Source: Streptomyces tsukubensis
Lineage (GTDB): Bacteria > Actinomycetota > Actinomycetes > Streptomycetales > Streptomycetaceae
Reading direction: 5' to 3'
NCBI RefSeq assembly: GCF_003932715.1
Contig: NZ_CP020700.1
Coordinates: 3,804,501-3,868,500 of the forward strand
Length of the DNA stretch: 64,000 nt
Numbering within the stretch: the first letter of the stretch is position 1; each line of letters begins with the position of its first letter. Below, in pieces: positions 49,698 through 58,567 of the stretch. The position numbers were made by a program, and so were the translations under genes. Under the pieces are notes generated by a model, which saw only the letters and a program-made list of their open reading frames with translations, had not been told where the DNA came from and did no database searches.

Positions 49698-50381
49698 TCA
49701 GTGCGCCAGCCGACTGCCGCCGTCCGGGGCGTTCGTGCTCGCTTCCACCAGGGCGTCGACCATCGTCTCCACGTCCGGCAGCCAGGGTGCGGCCGCCCCG
49801 GGCGCGGGCTCCCGCTCCCAGCGGACCTGCCCCGTCCCGGTCTCCGACGGCGGCAGGACCAGATAGCCGCCCTCCCCGTGGAACCGCAGCGAACCGGGCA
49901 CCCGGTCCTTCACGTACAGCAACTCACCGAGCCGCTCCAGGCTGTACGGCGCGACCAGCAGCGACCACCGGGTCGGTGTCGCCACGACGGGCCCCAGCCG
50001 TACTCCCATCCGGTCCAGCTCGGTCAGCGCGGCCGCCCCTGCGAGGGCCGGCAGGCTGACCGCGCAGGGCGCCTTCCCACCGGTGGCCAGAACCACCGGT
50101 GCGGTGGGGCGGTTCGTCCACCACCAGCGCAGCATGCGCTCGTCGGTGGTTGCCGCCAGAACTCCGGAGTCGAAGGGGTGTGCACCGGGAACGGCGCACT
50201 CCGGGTCGGGGCAGGCACAGCGCCGGCCACGACCACCACCGGCAGCGGCCCGTCCCACCCCGGGGATTACGGGCCATCGCCATGCGGCGCAGGTGAGCGC
50301 CGCTTCGAGCTGTGCAGGCTGTACCGGGCCCCTCTTGCGCCACAACCGAAGCCTGCGTCGCCTTCCGAGGATCTCGCGCAT
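49698..50381 (-). CDS. Primase/polymerase-like protein with eroded motifs
   Basis: 227 residues. Overall shape of the Streptomyces bifunctional DNA primase/polymerase N-terminal family: WRWPVIPGV start, a C-A-C-P-x2-x-C-x-V-P-G-A-H-P zinc-like segment, WWWTNRPTAPVVLATGG and FHGEGGYLVLPPSETG. The catalytic D-x-D motif appears as CAVSLPA and the S-G-G-x-H motif as TPTRWSLLV, so polymerase activity is doubtful. ATG 50381 with AAAGGA upstream. Confidence 0.7.
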   Translation of the reverse strand: MREILGRRRRLRLWRKRGPVQPAQLEAALTCAAWRWPVIPGVGRAAAGGGRGRRCACPDPECAVPGAHPFDSGVLAATTDERMLRWWWTNRPTAPVVLATGGKAPCAVSLPALAGAAALTELDRMGVRLGPVVATPTRWSLLVAPYSLERLGELLYVKDRVPGSLRFHGEGGYLVLPPSETGTGQVRWEREPAPGAAAPWLPDVETMVDALVEASTNAPDGGSRLAH

Positions 50382-51266
50382 GTGCGCTCGTTCCTTTCCG
50401 TTGAACGCCGAGGTCCACATCACACCATGTGTGCAGGTTTTCACTGTGCATACGAATACGCGCTGTGTGTACGTACTGCGTGCGCATACGTACCTTGTCC
50501 GCTGCTGGTTCCGCGAAGCCCGGTACGTACCTACGGATCGGCTGGTCGGCGCCGGTCCCGCCCTGCTGTGCCGGAGGCCTCGACCGCCACCGGCAGGGGC
50601 GTCCCCCGACTGACCTGCGGCAGTTTCGCCGCCCGGGGGCCGAACGTGGACGTGCTTCATCAAACGCGTGATGAGGGACGTGTGCCTGACGCTTGCGTGT
50701 CCCGTTATAGCCGGACGGCGCCGCGCGCGCGGCCCGATCGGCCTTTTCCCCTCCGCCCGGCGGTCGGTCCGGGTGGCCTGTCCGGGGATCGTTCTCAGGT
50801 GCCGTCACGGCCCACGGACTGTAGGACGCCCCGGCTCGTCACCGGGTTCCGGGACTTTCCAACTGACCCCGGACGTCACCTTTTACGTACTTTACGTACC
50901 CGCCACGTTCGGTGCGACGCATCCGTCCGGCCACCGACGACAGGTCACTCCAGGATCGTTCGCCCCGGAGGGATCCGTCGAAGGATCACCGTCGAACATG
51001 TTCAGTCGATCGCAATTGATGGCGAGCAGCGGCATTTTTCAGCCAAGTTCACCAACTCGTGACGAATATCCTTCACTCCGGAACCCTCAGTCAAGAGCAT
51101 CTCAAAGCATGCTCAAGCTCCCGTAGACACCATCAATCCCACCGGTGCAATGCTGGACATCCGCTGACATGTGCGTGTAGATGTGGATCCATTGCTGGCG
51201 GCGCAAAATGACCTGGGGGTTTGCAATGCTTCGGCGTGAAATGCACCCATTGACAAGACCGCTCCG
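50382..51266. other. Long divergent intergenic region without a gene
   Basis: 885 bp between the primase-like gene and the phosphatase gene. It includes a region rich in TACGTAC/CATACG words (50446-50535), the direct repeat TTTACGTAC x2 (50882-50899), and AT-richer sequence before the phosphatase start. It probably holds several promoters; I cannot assign them. Confidence 0.5.
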
Positions 51267-53072
51267 ATGAGCACCCCTCACCTTCCGAAAGTGGCCGGAA
51301 TCGACTCTTCGATTCCCCACTCCGCACAGACTGCGGCGGCTCCGTCCACGACTGCCTCCGCTTCCTCGCCGGCCTCGCCCGAGCCGTCGGAACCGTCGGA
51401 ACCAACCGCTCCGGGTGGTACGACTCACTCTGGTTTCCCGGGGAGTTCAGCTTCGCCGGGGGGCGCTCAGGTGGTCGAAGGGGCGCATACGGATACCGGC
51501 GCGCCGGTCTCGTTCGGCGAACGCGCGGAGGACCGGGTGGCCGATCTCACCACTCTGCACGAGCTGACCGACAGGCTGACCGCCGTCACGACACTCGACG
51601 CGGCCCTCGACGAGGTGCTGCGAGCGGGCGCCGCGATCATCGGTGCCCGCCGCGGGCTGATCGTCCTCGAACCCCCGCCGGGCACCGGTGCGCTGACCTC
51701 GCCCGGGTCCATCACCCGTGGTTACGGGCTCAGCCATGCGGAGCTGGGCCATATCGAGACCGTGCCGCGGCCGCTGACCGCCTACGGCCGCATCCTCGAA
51801 GGCACAGCAGACACAGCAGACACAGCAGGGACAGCAGGCACAACGGCCTCTGCGGACCTGCCGGACACAGTGGAACTGGTGGACACAGTGGACGTCAGGG
51901 GCGCGGCCGTCGCCCACCCGGACATCCTCAACGACCACTCCCTCGACCCGCTGCGCCGCAAGGTCGCCGTCCATTTGGGCTGCGCCGCCGCGTACACCCA
52001 GCCCCTGGTGTCACGGACCACCGGCATCCTCGGCGCGGCCGTCTGGCTCTACGACACGCCCACCGCGCCCGCCGACCGTCACCGCGGGCTCGTGAACGAC
52101 TACATGCGGTACGCCGCCGAGCACCTGGCCCGTCTTGTCGAGCTGACGGAGGCGCGGCGGGCCGTCGCGAGCATCGCCGAGGAACTGCTCCCGAGCCGGC
52201 TGCCCCTTGTCCCCGGCGTCCGCCTCGCGGTCCGGCACCGCACCGGACCGCACGGCCCGCGCGGCCACTGGTACGACGCCCTTCCGCTGCCGGAAGGCGC
52301 CCTGGGCCTGGCCGTGGGTTCGGTCGGCGGTACGGGCCCCGGGGCGCTCGCCGCGGTGGGGCGGCTGCGCGCCTCCCTGCGCGCGTACGCGGTGATGGAA
52401 GGCGAGGATCCGGTCGCGGTGCTGTCGGATCTGGAACTGTTGCTGCGGCTGACGGAACCGGCCGGGACGGCGACGGCGCTCTTCGCCTACGCCGAGCCCG
52501 CCGCCGGGAAGATGGTGCTGGCCGGGGCCGGGCACACCCCGCCCCTGCTGATCGGCGAGCGGCGCACGGAGTTCGTGGAGACATCGCTGTCGGCACCGCT
52601 CGGCATGCTCGCCTGCTGGGAGGCGCCGAGCGTGGAGCTGTGTCCCGAGCCGGGAGAAACGGTGCTCCTCTATACGGACGGGCTGCTGCGGCGTACCGGC
52701 GAGCCGATGGACCGGGCGTTCGCCCGGCTGCACACGGCGGCGGCGAGCGTGCCGCGGACGGCCCGGGAGGACCCCGGGGCGGTCGCCGACCATGTACTGC
52801 ACACGCTGTTTCCGCAGGCCACAGGCCCTGCCCGACGTACGGAAGAGAGCGCGCCGGTGTATTCCTGCGGGCGCCCGGACGAGAGGGTCCGGCGGCCCGT
52901 GTGCGGGGGCGGGCGCGGCCCGCGGGACGGCTTCGGGCCGGGGGCGCCGCGCTCCGCGGCGTACGGCGGCAGGGACGGCGGCAGGGACAGCGGCAGGGAC
53001 AGCGGCAGGGACAGCGGCGACGGAAACGGGGACGGGGACGACATCGTTCTGCTCGCCGTCCGCTTCGACTGA
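51267..53072 (+). CDS. GAF + SpoIIE-type PP2C phosphatase-like protein, metal sites degenerate
   Basis: 601 residues. Ser/Pro/Thr-rich N-terminus (1-75), GAF-like sensor (90-290) interrupted by a Thr/Ala/Asp stretch (180-210), and a SpoIIE/PP2C domain (300-600). Two metal-binding Asp are changed: the usual G-D-W-Y-D is G333-H-W-Y-D337 and the usual G-D-V-x-G-x-G is G351-S-V-G-G-T-G357. Later motifs (YTDGLL with D471; DDIVLLAVRF) remain. A Gly/Arg/Asp/Ser repeat (about 560-590) splits the C-terminal end. Family members dephosphorylate anti-anti-sigma factors; this one may be a pseudo-phosphatase. No clear RBS at ATG 51267. Confidence 0.8.
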   Translation: MSTPHLPKVAGIDSSIPHSAQTAAAPSTTASASSPASPEPSEPSEPTAPGGTTHSGFPGSSASPGGAQVVEGAHTDTGAPVSFGERAEDRVADLTTLHELTDRLTAVTTLDAALDEVLRAGAAIIGARRGLIVLEPPPGTGALTSPGSITRGYGLSHAELGHIETVPRPLTAYGRILEGTADTADTAGTAGTTASADLPDTVELVDTVDVRGAAVAHPDILNDHSLDPLRRKVAVHLGCAAAYTQPLVSRTTGILGAAVWLYDTPTAPADRHRGLVNDYMRYAAEHLARLVELTEARRAVASIAEELLPSRLPLVPGVRLAVRHRTGPHGPRGHWYDALPLPEGALGLAVGSVGGTGPGALAAVGRLRASLRAYAVMEGEDPVAVLSDLELLLRLTEPAGTATALFAYAEPAAGKMVLAGAGHTPPLLIGERRTEFVETSLSAPLGMLACWEAPSVELCPEPGETVLLYTDGLLRRTGEPMDRAFARLHTAAASVPRTAREDPGAVADHVLHTLFPQATGPARRTEESAPVYSCGRPDERVRRPVCGGGRGPRDGFGPGAPRSAAYGGRDGGRDSGRDSGRDSGDGNGDGDDIVLLAVRFD

Positions 53073-53226
53073 CCCCGGCCGCCCGGCGGGACGGCAGGCC
53101 GGCGGAAGGGCAGGACGGGCCTTCCAGTGGTACACCCGTTATGTCGGAATCCTCACACCTTTCGAGGCCCCCTTCACGACACACATACGATGGAGTCCGG
53201 TCCGATGACGTGTCGAGGAGGCAGAC

Positions 53227-54684
53227 GTGGCCGAGGAGCTCATCCCGAGTACCCCGGAAGAAGAAGAGCAGTCGGCGAAGCCGCGTAAGAACGGCCTCTA
53301 CCCGGAGGTTTCCGAGGAGCTTGCCGCGAACATGGCAAGTGGCTGGGCGGACACCGAGCAGCGCGACCTGAGCCCTGTCGAGCAGGCCTCCTATGCCGCC
53401 GAACGCCGTGCGGCGCTCTCGGAGCGCTTCCCCGGCGAGCGTCTGGTGGTTCCCTCCGGGAAGCTCAAGACGCGGTCCAACGACACGGAGTACCCCTTCC
53501 GTGCCGCGACCGAGTACGTGTATCTGACCGCCGACCAGAGCGAGGACGGCGTCCTCGTCCTGGAGCCGACCGCCGACGGCCACGAGGCCACCCTCTACCT
53601 GCTGCCCCGCTCCAACCGGGAGAACGGCGAGTTCTGGCTCTCCGGCCAGGGCGAACTGTGGATCGGCCGCCGTCACTCGCTGACCGAGAAGGCGGCGCTG
53701 CTGGGCATCCGGACCGGGGACGTCCGCGAGCTGGCGGGCACGCTGCGCGAGGCCACCGGGCCCGTGCGGGTGGTCCGCGGCCATGACGCGGAGATCGAGT
53801 CGGCGCTGACCGACAAGGTCACCGGCGAGCGGGACGAGGAGCTGCGGATCTACCTCTCCGAGGCGCGCGCGGTCAAGGACGCGTTCGAGATCGGGGAGCT
53901 GCAGAAGGCCTGCGACTCGACCGCACGCGGCTTCGAGGACGTCGTCAAGGTTCTCGACCGGGCTCAGGCGACCAGCGAGCGCTACATTGAAGGAACGTTC
54001 TTCCTGAGGGCTCGCGTCGAGGGCAACGACGTCGGCTACGGCTCCATCTGCGCCTCCGGCCCCCACGCCACCACCCTCCACTGGGTGCGCAACGACGGCC
54101 CGGTCCGCTCCGGCGATCTGCTGCTGCTGGACGCGGGTGTGGAGACCACCACCCTCTACACCGCCGACGTCACCCGCACCCTGCCGGTCAACGGCCGCTT
54201 CGACGAGCTTCAGCGGAAGATCTACGACGCGGTGTACGACGCCCAGGAGGCCGGGATCGCGGCCGTGAAGCCGGGCGCGAAGTACCGTGACTTCCATGAC
54301 GCGGCCCAGCGGGTGCTGGCCGAGCGGCTGGTCGAGTGGGGTCTCCTGGAGGGCCCGGTCGAGCGGGTCCTGGAGCTGGGGCTCCAGCGCCGCTGGACCC
54401 TGCACGGCACGGGTCACATGCTCGGTCTCGACGTCCACGACTGCGCCGCCGCGCGCACCGAGGCGTACGTCGACGGGACGCTGGAGCCGGGTATGTGCCT
54501 GACGGTGGAGCCGGGTCTCTACTTCCAGGCGGACGACGTGACCGTGCCCGAGGAGTACCGGGGCATCGGCGTCCGGATCGAGGACGACATCCTCGTCACC
54601 GAGGACGGCAACCGGAACCTGTCGAACACGCTGCCGCGGCAGGCCGACGAGGTCGAGGCCTGGATGGCGTCGCTGCAGAGCTGA
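53227..54684 (+). CDS. Aminopeptidase P family (M24B) metallopeptidase
   Basis: 485 residues. The N-terminal creatinase-like domain (~45-190) and C-terminal pita-bread domain carry all five metal ligands: D and D (LLDAGVETTTLYTADVTRT), H (GTGHMLGLDVHD), E (TVEPGLYF) and E (RIEDDILVTEDG). Removes N-terminal residues before proline. Cytoplasmic, no signal. GTG 53227 follows GAGGAGGCAGAC. High-confidence housekeeping gene. Confidence 0.93.
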   Translation: MAEELIPSTPEEEEQSAKPRKNGLYPEVSEELAANMASGWADTEQRDLSPVEQASYAAERRAALSERFPGERLVVPSGKLKTRSNDTEYPFRAATEYVYLTADQSEDGVLVLEPTADGHEATLYLLPRSNRENGEFWLSGQGELWIGRRHSLTEKAALLGIRTGDVRELAGTLREATGPVRVVRGHDAEIESALTDKVTGERDEELRIYLSEARAVKDAFEIGELQKACDSTARGFEDVVKVLDRAQATSERYIEGTFFLRARVEGNDVGYGSICASGPHATTLHWVRNDGPVRSGDLLLLDAGVETTTLYTADVTRTLPVNGRFDELQRKIYDAVYDAQEAGIAAVKPGAKYRDFHDAAQRVLAERLVEWGLLEGPVERVLELGLQRRWTLHGTGHMLGLDVHDCAAARTEAYVDGTLEPGMCLTVEPGLYFQADDVTVPEEYRGIGVRIEDDILVTEDGNRNLSNTLPRQADEVEAWMASLQS

Positions 54685-54840
54685 CCGGAAGCCGGGCCGC
54701 CGACCGGACCCGGGAGCCCGGCCGACGGCCGAGCCCGGAAATGGATCCGGCGGCCGGCCCGGGAACGAGTCGGCGGCCGGCCCGGATGCGGAATCGCCGG
54801 AGGACGCGGATGCGCGAGGTCCCGGTGGGGGGAAGCCCCC

Positions 54841-55719
54841 TCACGAGACCTTGAGCAGCGCGTCCTCCCGCCATTTCAGGATCTTGTCGAAGCTGACCAC
54901 GGCACCCCGCCCGGGGCGGTTGCTGAAGTGCACATGGTCGGCCAGCTCCTCGATGAGACAGAGCCCGCGGCCGCTCTCGGCGGTGGCGGCGGCCGTCCGG
55001 TCCGCCTGCCACTCGGCGGGCCACTCCGGCGCCCGGTCCGGCGGGGCCTCCACAGGGCCCCCACCCCGCGGTCTCTCCGCCCGCTCCGCTGCCCGGCCCG
55101 GCAGGGACCCGGCGGATCCGACGGGCTCGCCCTGCCGGTGCGGCCGGTGCGGGGGCCCGTCCGGCGAACGGTCCGGCACCCGGCCGGAGGTTCTGCGCGG
55201 CGGGCCGCCCGTGGCCCGGTCCGCGGGGCCCTCCCGGCGGCTGCCAGGCCCGGCGGATCCACCCGGACCGCCCGGCCCACCCCGTACGTTCGGTACGTCC
55301 GGTACACCCGGTACCCCAGCAGCACCGGCAGCACCGTCGGCACCGGCGGCACCGGCGGCACCGGCGGAGCCAGAAGCCCCCGGACCCTCCTGAACCCCGG
55401 AAGGTACGTCGGAGTGGGCGCAACCACGCCCGTGCCGGGGCGATCCGCCGGGGAAGCCCGGCCCCGAGTCGGACACTTCGATACGGCACTTCTCGCCGTC
55501 CAGATACGCGGTGACGCGATAGGCGCCGGCGGGACCTCCGGGGCCCGCGCCGCCGCCGTGCTCCACGGCGTTCGCACAGGCCTCGCTGAGCGCGACCGAG
55601 AGGTCGAAAGAGATGTCGGGATCGACACCCGCGGTCTCCATCGTGCCGATGAGGAGCCGCCGGGCGAGCGGAATGCTCGCAGCTTCGCGCCGCAAGTGCA
55701 GAGACCACCAGATGCTCAT
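54841..55719 (-). CDS. HATPase_c anti-sigma-like protein with ~157-residue insertion
   Basis: 292 residues. GHKL ATPase split by low-complexity sequence. N-box E46-A-C-A-N-A-V-E-H, G1 D84-S-G-P-G-F, then residues 91-247 rich in Gly/Pro/Arg/Ala, then G2 S249-G-R-G-L-C-L-I and the final strand. The insertion lies in the ATP-lid position. Without it the protein would have the normal ~135-residue RsbW-like length. ATG 55719 has GGAGG upstream. It may bind a sigma factor or act in phospho-relay control. Confidence 0.83.
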   Translation of the reverse strand: MSIWWSLHLRREAASIPLARRLLIGTMETAGVDPDISFDLSVALSEACANAVEHGGGAGPGGPAGAYRVTAYLDGEKCRIEVSDSGPGFPGGSPRHGRGCAHSDVPSGVQEGPGASGSAGAAGAAGADGAAGAAGVPGVPDVPNVRGGPGGPGGSAGPGSRREGPADRATGGPPRRTSGRVPDRSPDGPPHRPHRQGEPVGSAGSLPGRAAERAERPRGGGPVEAPPDRAPEWPAEWQADRTAAATAESGRGLCLIEELADHVHFSNRPGRGAVVSFDKILKWREDALLKVS

Positions 55720-56124
55720 GCTCCAGCCTCCTGGCTGCGGCTCGACATACCGATACGTATTGCCCCAAGACACGGTCCGTAAGCACAGAGTTGGTGTGAT
55801 TGCGCTCATTCGGCGGAAGCGCGCCCATGGCGCAAAGGTGTATGCCGGACGGGTGAAGCTGTGACCAGGGTGATCGGGAGTGTCGAAAGGCCTGTACGGG
55901 GCGGGCGCGACGGAGGCGGCATCCGTGACGGCAGCGCCGTTTCCGGCCCGTCCGCGGCCCGGCGGTCCCCCGCTCCGTGGCCGGTCGCCACCGGTCGGCA
56001 ACCGGCCACCCGGGCTCCTCGCCGGCCGGCAGACCTTGACCGGTCTTGATCCGTATTGCCCGCTACGCGCAGGGGCGGACCTGCCGTACGACGGCGGAAA
56101 CCGCAGTGGGATGATGACCGGGCC
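55720..56124. other. Divergent intergenic region
   Basis: 405 bp between the ATPase gene (minus) and the membrane-protein gene (plus). Contains the palindrome ATACGTAT (55753-55760). No gene seen. Confidence 0.5.
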
Positions 56125-56940
56125 ATGTCCTCCCTGTCGCCCCGGTCCGGTGCACCCACCGGAGCCGGTCTCCGGCTGCTGCGGGCCGCGGTGTTCACCG
56201 CGGTCTGTGTCGTGCTGTCCGCGACGGGGCATGCGCTCGCCGCCTGCGCGGGCGTCCCCTGGTGGACGCTGGCCGCAGGGCTCGCCGGGACCTTCGTCCT
56301 GGTCCTTCCCTTCACCGGCCGGGTGCGTTCGCTGCCCGCCGTCGTCATGGCGCTCACCGCGGGCCAGCTCGTGCTCCACCTTCTTTTCGGCCTGGGCCAG
56401 CGGCAGCCCGACCGGCTCGGGCCGACCGGGGACGACGCGCTGATCCGGATGGCCGCGAAGCTGCTCTGCGGTCCGGGTTCGGCGACGATCGGCCCGGACG
56501 ACGCCCGCCGGGTCGTGACCATGGCCGGGCTCACCCCGCCGGACCAGGGCGGCCACCCGGGCCACGAGGCCGCCGGGCAGGCGCTCGGCCGCGCCGAACT
56601 GCTGCCCTCCCTCCCCATGCTGCTCGCGCATCTGCTGGCCGCCGTGGCGACCGGCTGGCTGCTGCGGCGTGGGGACCTGGCGCTGCTGCGGCTCGCCCGG
56701 CTGTCCACGGATTCCGCGCACGAGGCCTGCGAGCTGATGACGGAGGCCGCGCGGCTGCGGTCGCTGCGCGCCGCCCTTGCGCTCGTACGCACGCTCCTCT
56801 CCGGTCTCGTACGCCTTCCGGCCCCCGGGGTCCGCCCCGGGCGGCCCGGGGACGCTCCGGCGCCTCCCTCGGCCGAAGAGGCGCTTCAGCACACGGTGAT
56901 CAGGCGCGGGCCGCCCGCCCGCCTGGCCCTCGCCGCCTGA
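56125..56940 (+). CDS. Integral membrane protein of the copper cluster
   Basis: 271 residues. About four to five hydrophobic helices in two groups (LLRAAVFTAVCVVLSATGHALAAC; WWTLAAGLAGTFVLVLPF; LPAVVMALTAGQLVLHLLFGL; LPMLLAHLLAAVATGWLLRR) and a cytoplasmic C-terminus. It lies upstream of the YcnI/Sco/ECuC/CopCD/DyP genes on the same strand. His and Cys near the membrane face (HALAACAG) could bind metal. No family name recognised; a copper-handling role is inferred from position. Confidence 0.75.
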   Translation: MSSLSPRSGAPTGAGLRLLRAAVFTAVCVVLSATGHALAACAGVPWWTLAAGLAGTFVLVLPFTGRVRSLPAVVMALTAGQLVLHLLFGLGQRQPDRLGPTGDDALIRMAAKLLCGPGSATIGPDDARRVVTMAGLTPPDQGGHPGHEAAGQALGRAELLPSLPMLLAHLLAAVATGWLLRRGDLALLRLARLSTDSAHEACELMTEAARLRSLRAALALVRTLLSGLVRLPAPGVRPGRPGDAPAPPSAEEALQHTVIRRGPPARLALAA

Positions 56941-57035
56941 CACGGCCGACTCGACGGGAGTGCGGCCGTGGTGTCCGCGTGTCCCGTACACCGGCACGAT
57001 CACCGTTCCTCCCTTCTCCGTGGAGTGTCCTCACC

Positions 57036-57857
57036 ATGAGCGTTTTCTCCGGTTCGCAGGCATCTGCACCTTCTTCTTCCGGTACGACGGCCCGTGCGAC
57101 GGCCCGTTGGTCCGCCCGGACGGTCGCCCTGCTGGCCGGGGCCGGTGCCGCTTCGCTGCTGCTCGCAGGCCCCGCCGCCGCCCATGTCGGCGTGCAGCCG
57201 CAGGGCGAGGCAGCCCGGGGCGGCTATGCCACCGTCGGCGTCAAGGTCCCCAACGAGCGGGACGACGCCTCCACCGTGAAGCTGGAGCTCGCCCTCCCCA
57301 CCGAGCACCCGCTGGCATCCGTCCTGCCCCAGCCGGTGCCCGGCTGGAACGTCGAGGTCACCAAGGCCAAGCTCGCAAAGCCGCTGACCGTGCACGGCAA
57401 GCAGATCACCGAAGCCGTCTCCAAGGTCACCTGGACCGCCGCCGGATCGAAGATCGGACCGGGCCAGTTCCAGCAGTTCCCCCTCTCCATCGGACAGCTG
57501 CCCGAGAACGCGGACCGGCTCGTCTTCAAGGCACTCCAGACGTACGACAACAAGGAAGTCGTGCGCTGGATCGAAACCCCCGAGGAGGGGAAGCCGGAGC
57601 CCGAAACCCCCGCGCCGGTGCTGACGCTGTCGGAGGGCACCGGCGGCCACGGCGCACCCGCGGCCGACAGAGCCGAGGGGCACCACGGCGGCACCGGTGA
57701 CACGTCCGCGAACGCTTCCCGGGACGCGGACTCCTCCGACACCCTCGCCCGCACCCTCGGGGTGATCGGCATCCTGGTCGGTGCCGCGGGCGTCGCATTC
57801 GGTGTCTTCGCCGGCCGCCGCCACTCCGGACGTACCGACAGCGGTACCTCTTCATGA
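57036..57857 (+). CDS. YcnI (DUF1775) copper-binding exported protein
   Basis: 273 residues. Signal sequence ends at AAA, leaving mature N-terminal H-V (AAAHVGVQPQ); in YcnI this N-terminal His with a Glu binds Cu(II). The DUF1775 domain (YATVGVKVPNERDDASTVKLELALP ... PGQFQQFPLSIGQLP) is followed by a His/Gly linker and a C-terminal transmembrane helix (LGVIGILVGAAGVAFGVFAG). Membrane-tethered extracellular copper protein. ATG 57036. Confidence 0.88.
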   Translation: MSVFSGSQASAPSSSGTTARATARWSARTVALLAGAGAASLLLAGPAAAHVGVQPQGEAARGGYATVGVKVPNERDDASTVKLELALPTEHPLASVLPQPVPGWNVEVTKAKLAKPLTVHGKQITEAVSKVTWTAAGSKIGPGQFQQFPLSIGQLPENADRLVFKALQTYDNKEVVRWIETPEEGKPEPETPAPVLTLSEGTGGHGAPAADRAEGHHGGTGDTSANASRDADSSDTLARTLGVIGILVGAAGVAFGVFAGRRHSGRTDSGTSS

Positions 57858-57901
57858 GCCGTATCCCCCCGTTCCGTTCCCTCTCTTCCAGGAAGTCCCC
57901 C

Positions 57902-58567
57902 ATGCGAAAGAAGACCGCGCTGGTCGCCGTGTTCGCCGCGGCCACGGCACTGACCCTCTCCGCCTGCTCCGGAGAGGGTTCCGGCAAGGACTCGGACAGC
58001 AGCTCCGTCGCCGAGATCTCGGCTCCCAAGAACACCAAGCCGGGAACCGTGCTGGACCAGCCCTTCCAGAAGCCCGCGCTGGTGCTCACGGACACCCAGG
58101 GCAAGCCGTACGACCTGCGCGAGCGGACGAAGGGCAAGCCCACCCTGCTCTTCTTCGGCTACACCAGCTGCCCCGACGTCTGCCCGCTGACGATGAGCAA
58201 CCTCGCCATGGCGAAGAAGAAGCTCCCCCAGGCCGACCAGGAGAAGCTCCAGGTCGTCTTCGTCACGACCGACCCCGAGCGGGACACCCCCGCCCAGCTG
58301 GGCAAGTGGCTGCCCAGCGCCGGAGACCCCTCCTTCACCGGACTCAGCGGCGACTTCGCCAAGATCCAGGCCGCGGCCCGGTCCGTCGGCATCGGCATCG
58401 ACCCGCCGAAGAAGGAGAAGGACGGCTCCGTCAGCTCCATGCACGGCGCCCAGGTCATGGCCTTCTCCCCGAAGACCGACCAGGGCTATGTCGTCTACGG
58501 AGAGGACACCACTCCCGAGGCATACGCCAAGGATCTGCCGAAGCTCCTGCGCGGGGAGAAGCCTTGA
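57902..58567 (+). CDS. sco: Sco1/SenC copper chaperone lipoprotein
   Basis: 221 residues. Lipoprotein signal (MRKKTALVAVFAAATALTLSAC), thioredoxin-like domain with the Cu-binding C-P-D-V-C-P motif (GYTSCPDVCPLTMSNL) and the distal ligand His (SSMHGAQVMAF). It delivers copper to the cytochrome oxidase CuA site. I prefer ATG 57902 (AGGAAG six bases upstream, clean signal peptide) over an ATG at 57854 that overlaps the ycnI stop. The 3' end overlaps the next gene. Confidence 0.9.
   Translation: MRKKTALVAVFAAATALTLSACSGEGSGKDSDSSSVAEISAPKNTKPGTVLDQPFQKPALVLTDTQGKPYDLRERTKGKPTLLFFGYTSCPDVCPLTMSNLAMAKKKLPQADQEKLQVVFVTTDPERDTPAQLGKWLPSAGDPSFTGLSGDFAKIQAAARSVGIGIDPPKKEKDGSVSSMHGAQVMAFSPKTDQGYVVYGEDTTPEAYAKDLPKLLRGEKP

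Noticed and set aside
55720..57003. N-terminal extension (about 428 residues) of the frame containing the anti-sigma-like ATPase
   Set aside because: Antisense to the membrane-protein gene, low complexity, and the ATG at 55719 has a good RBS.
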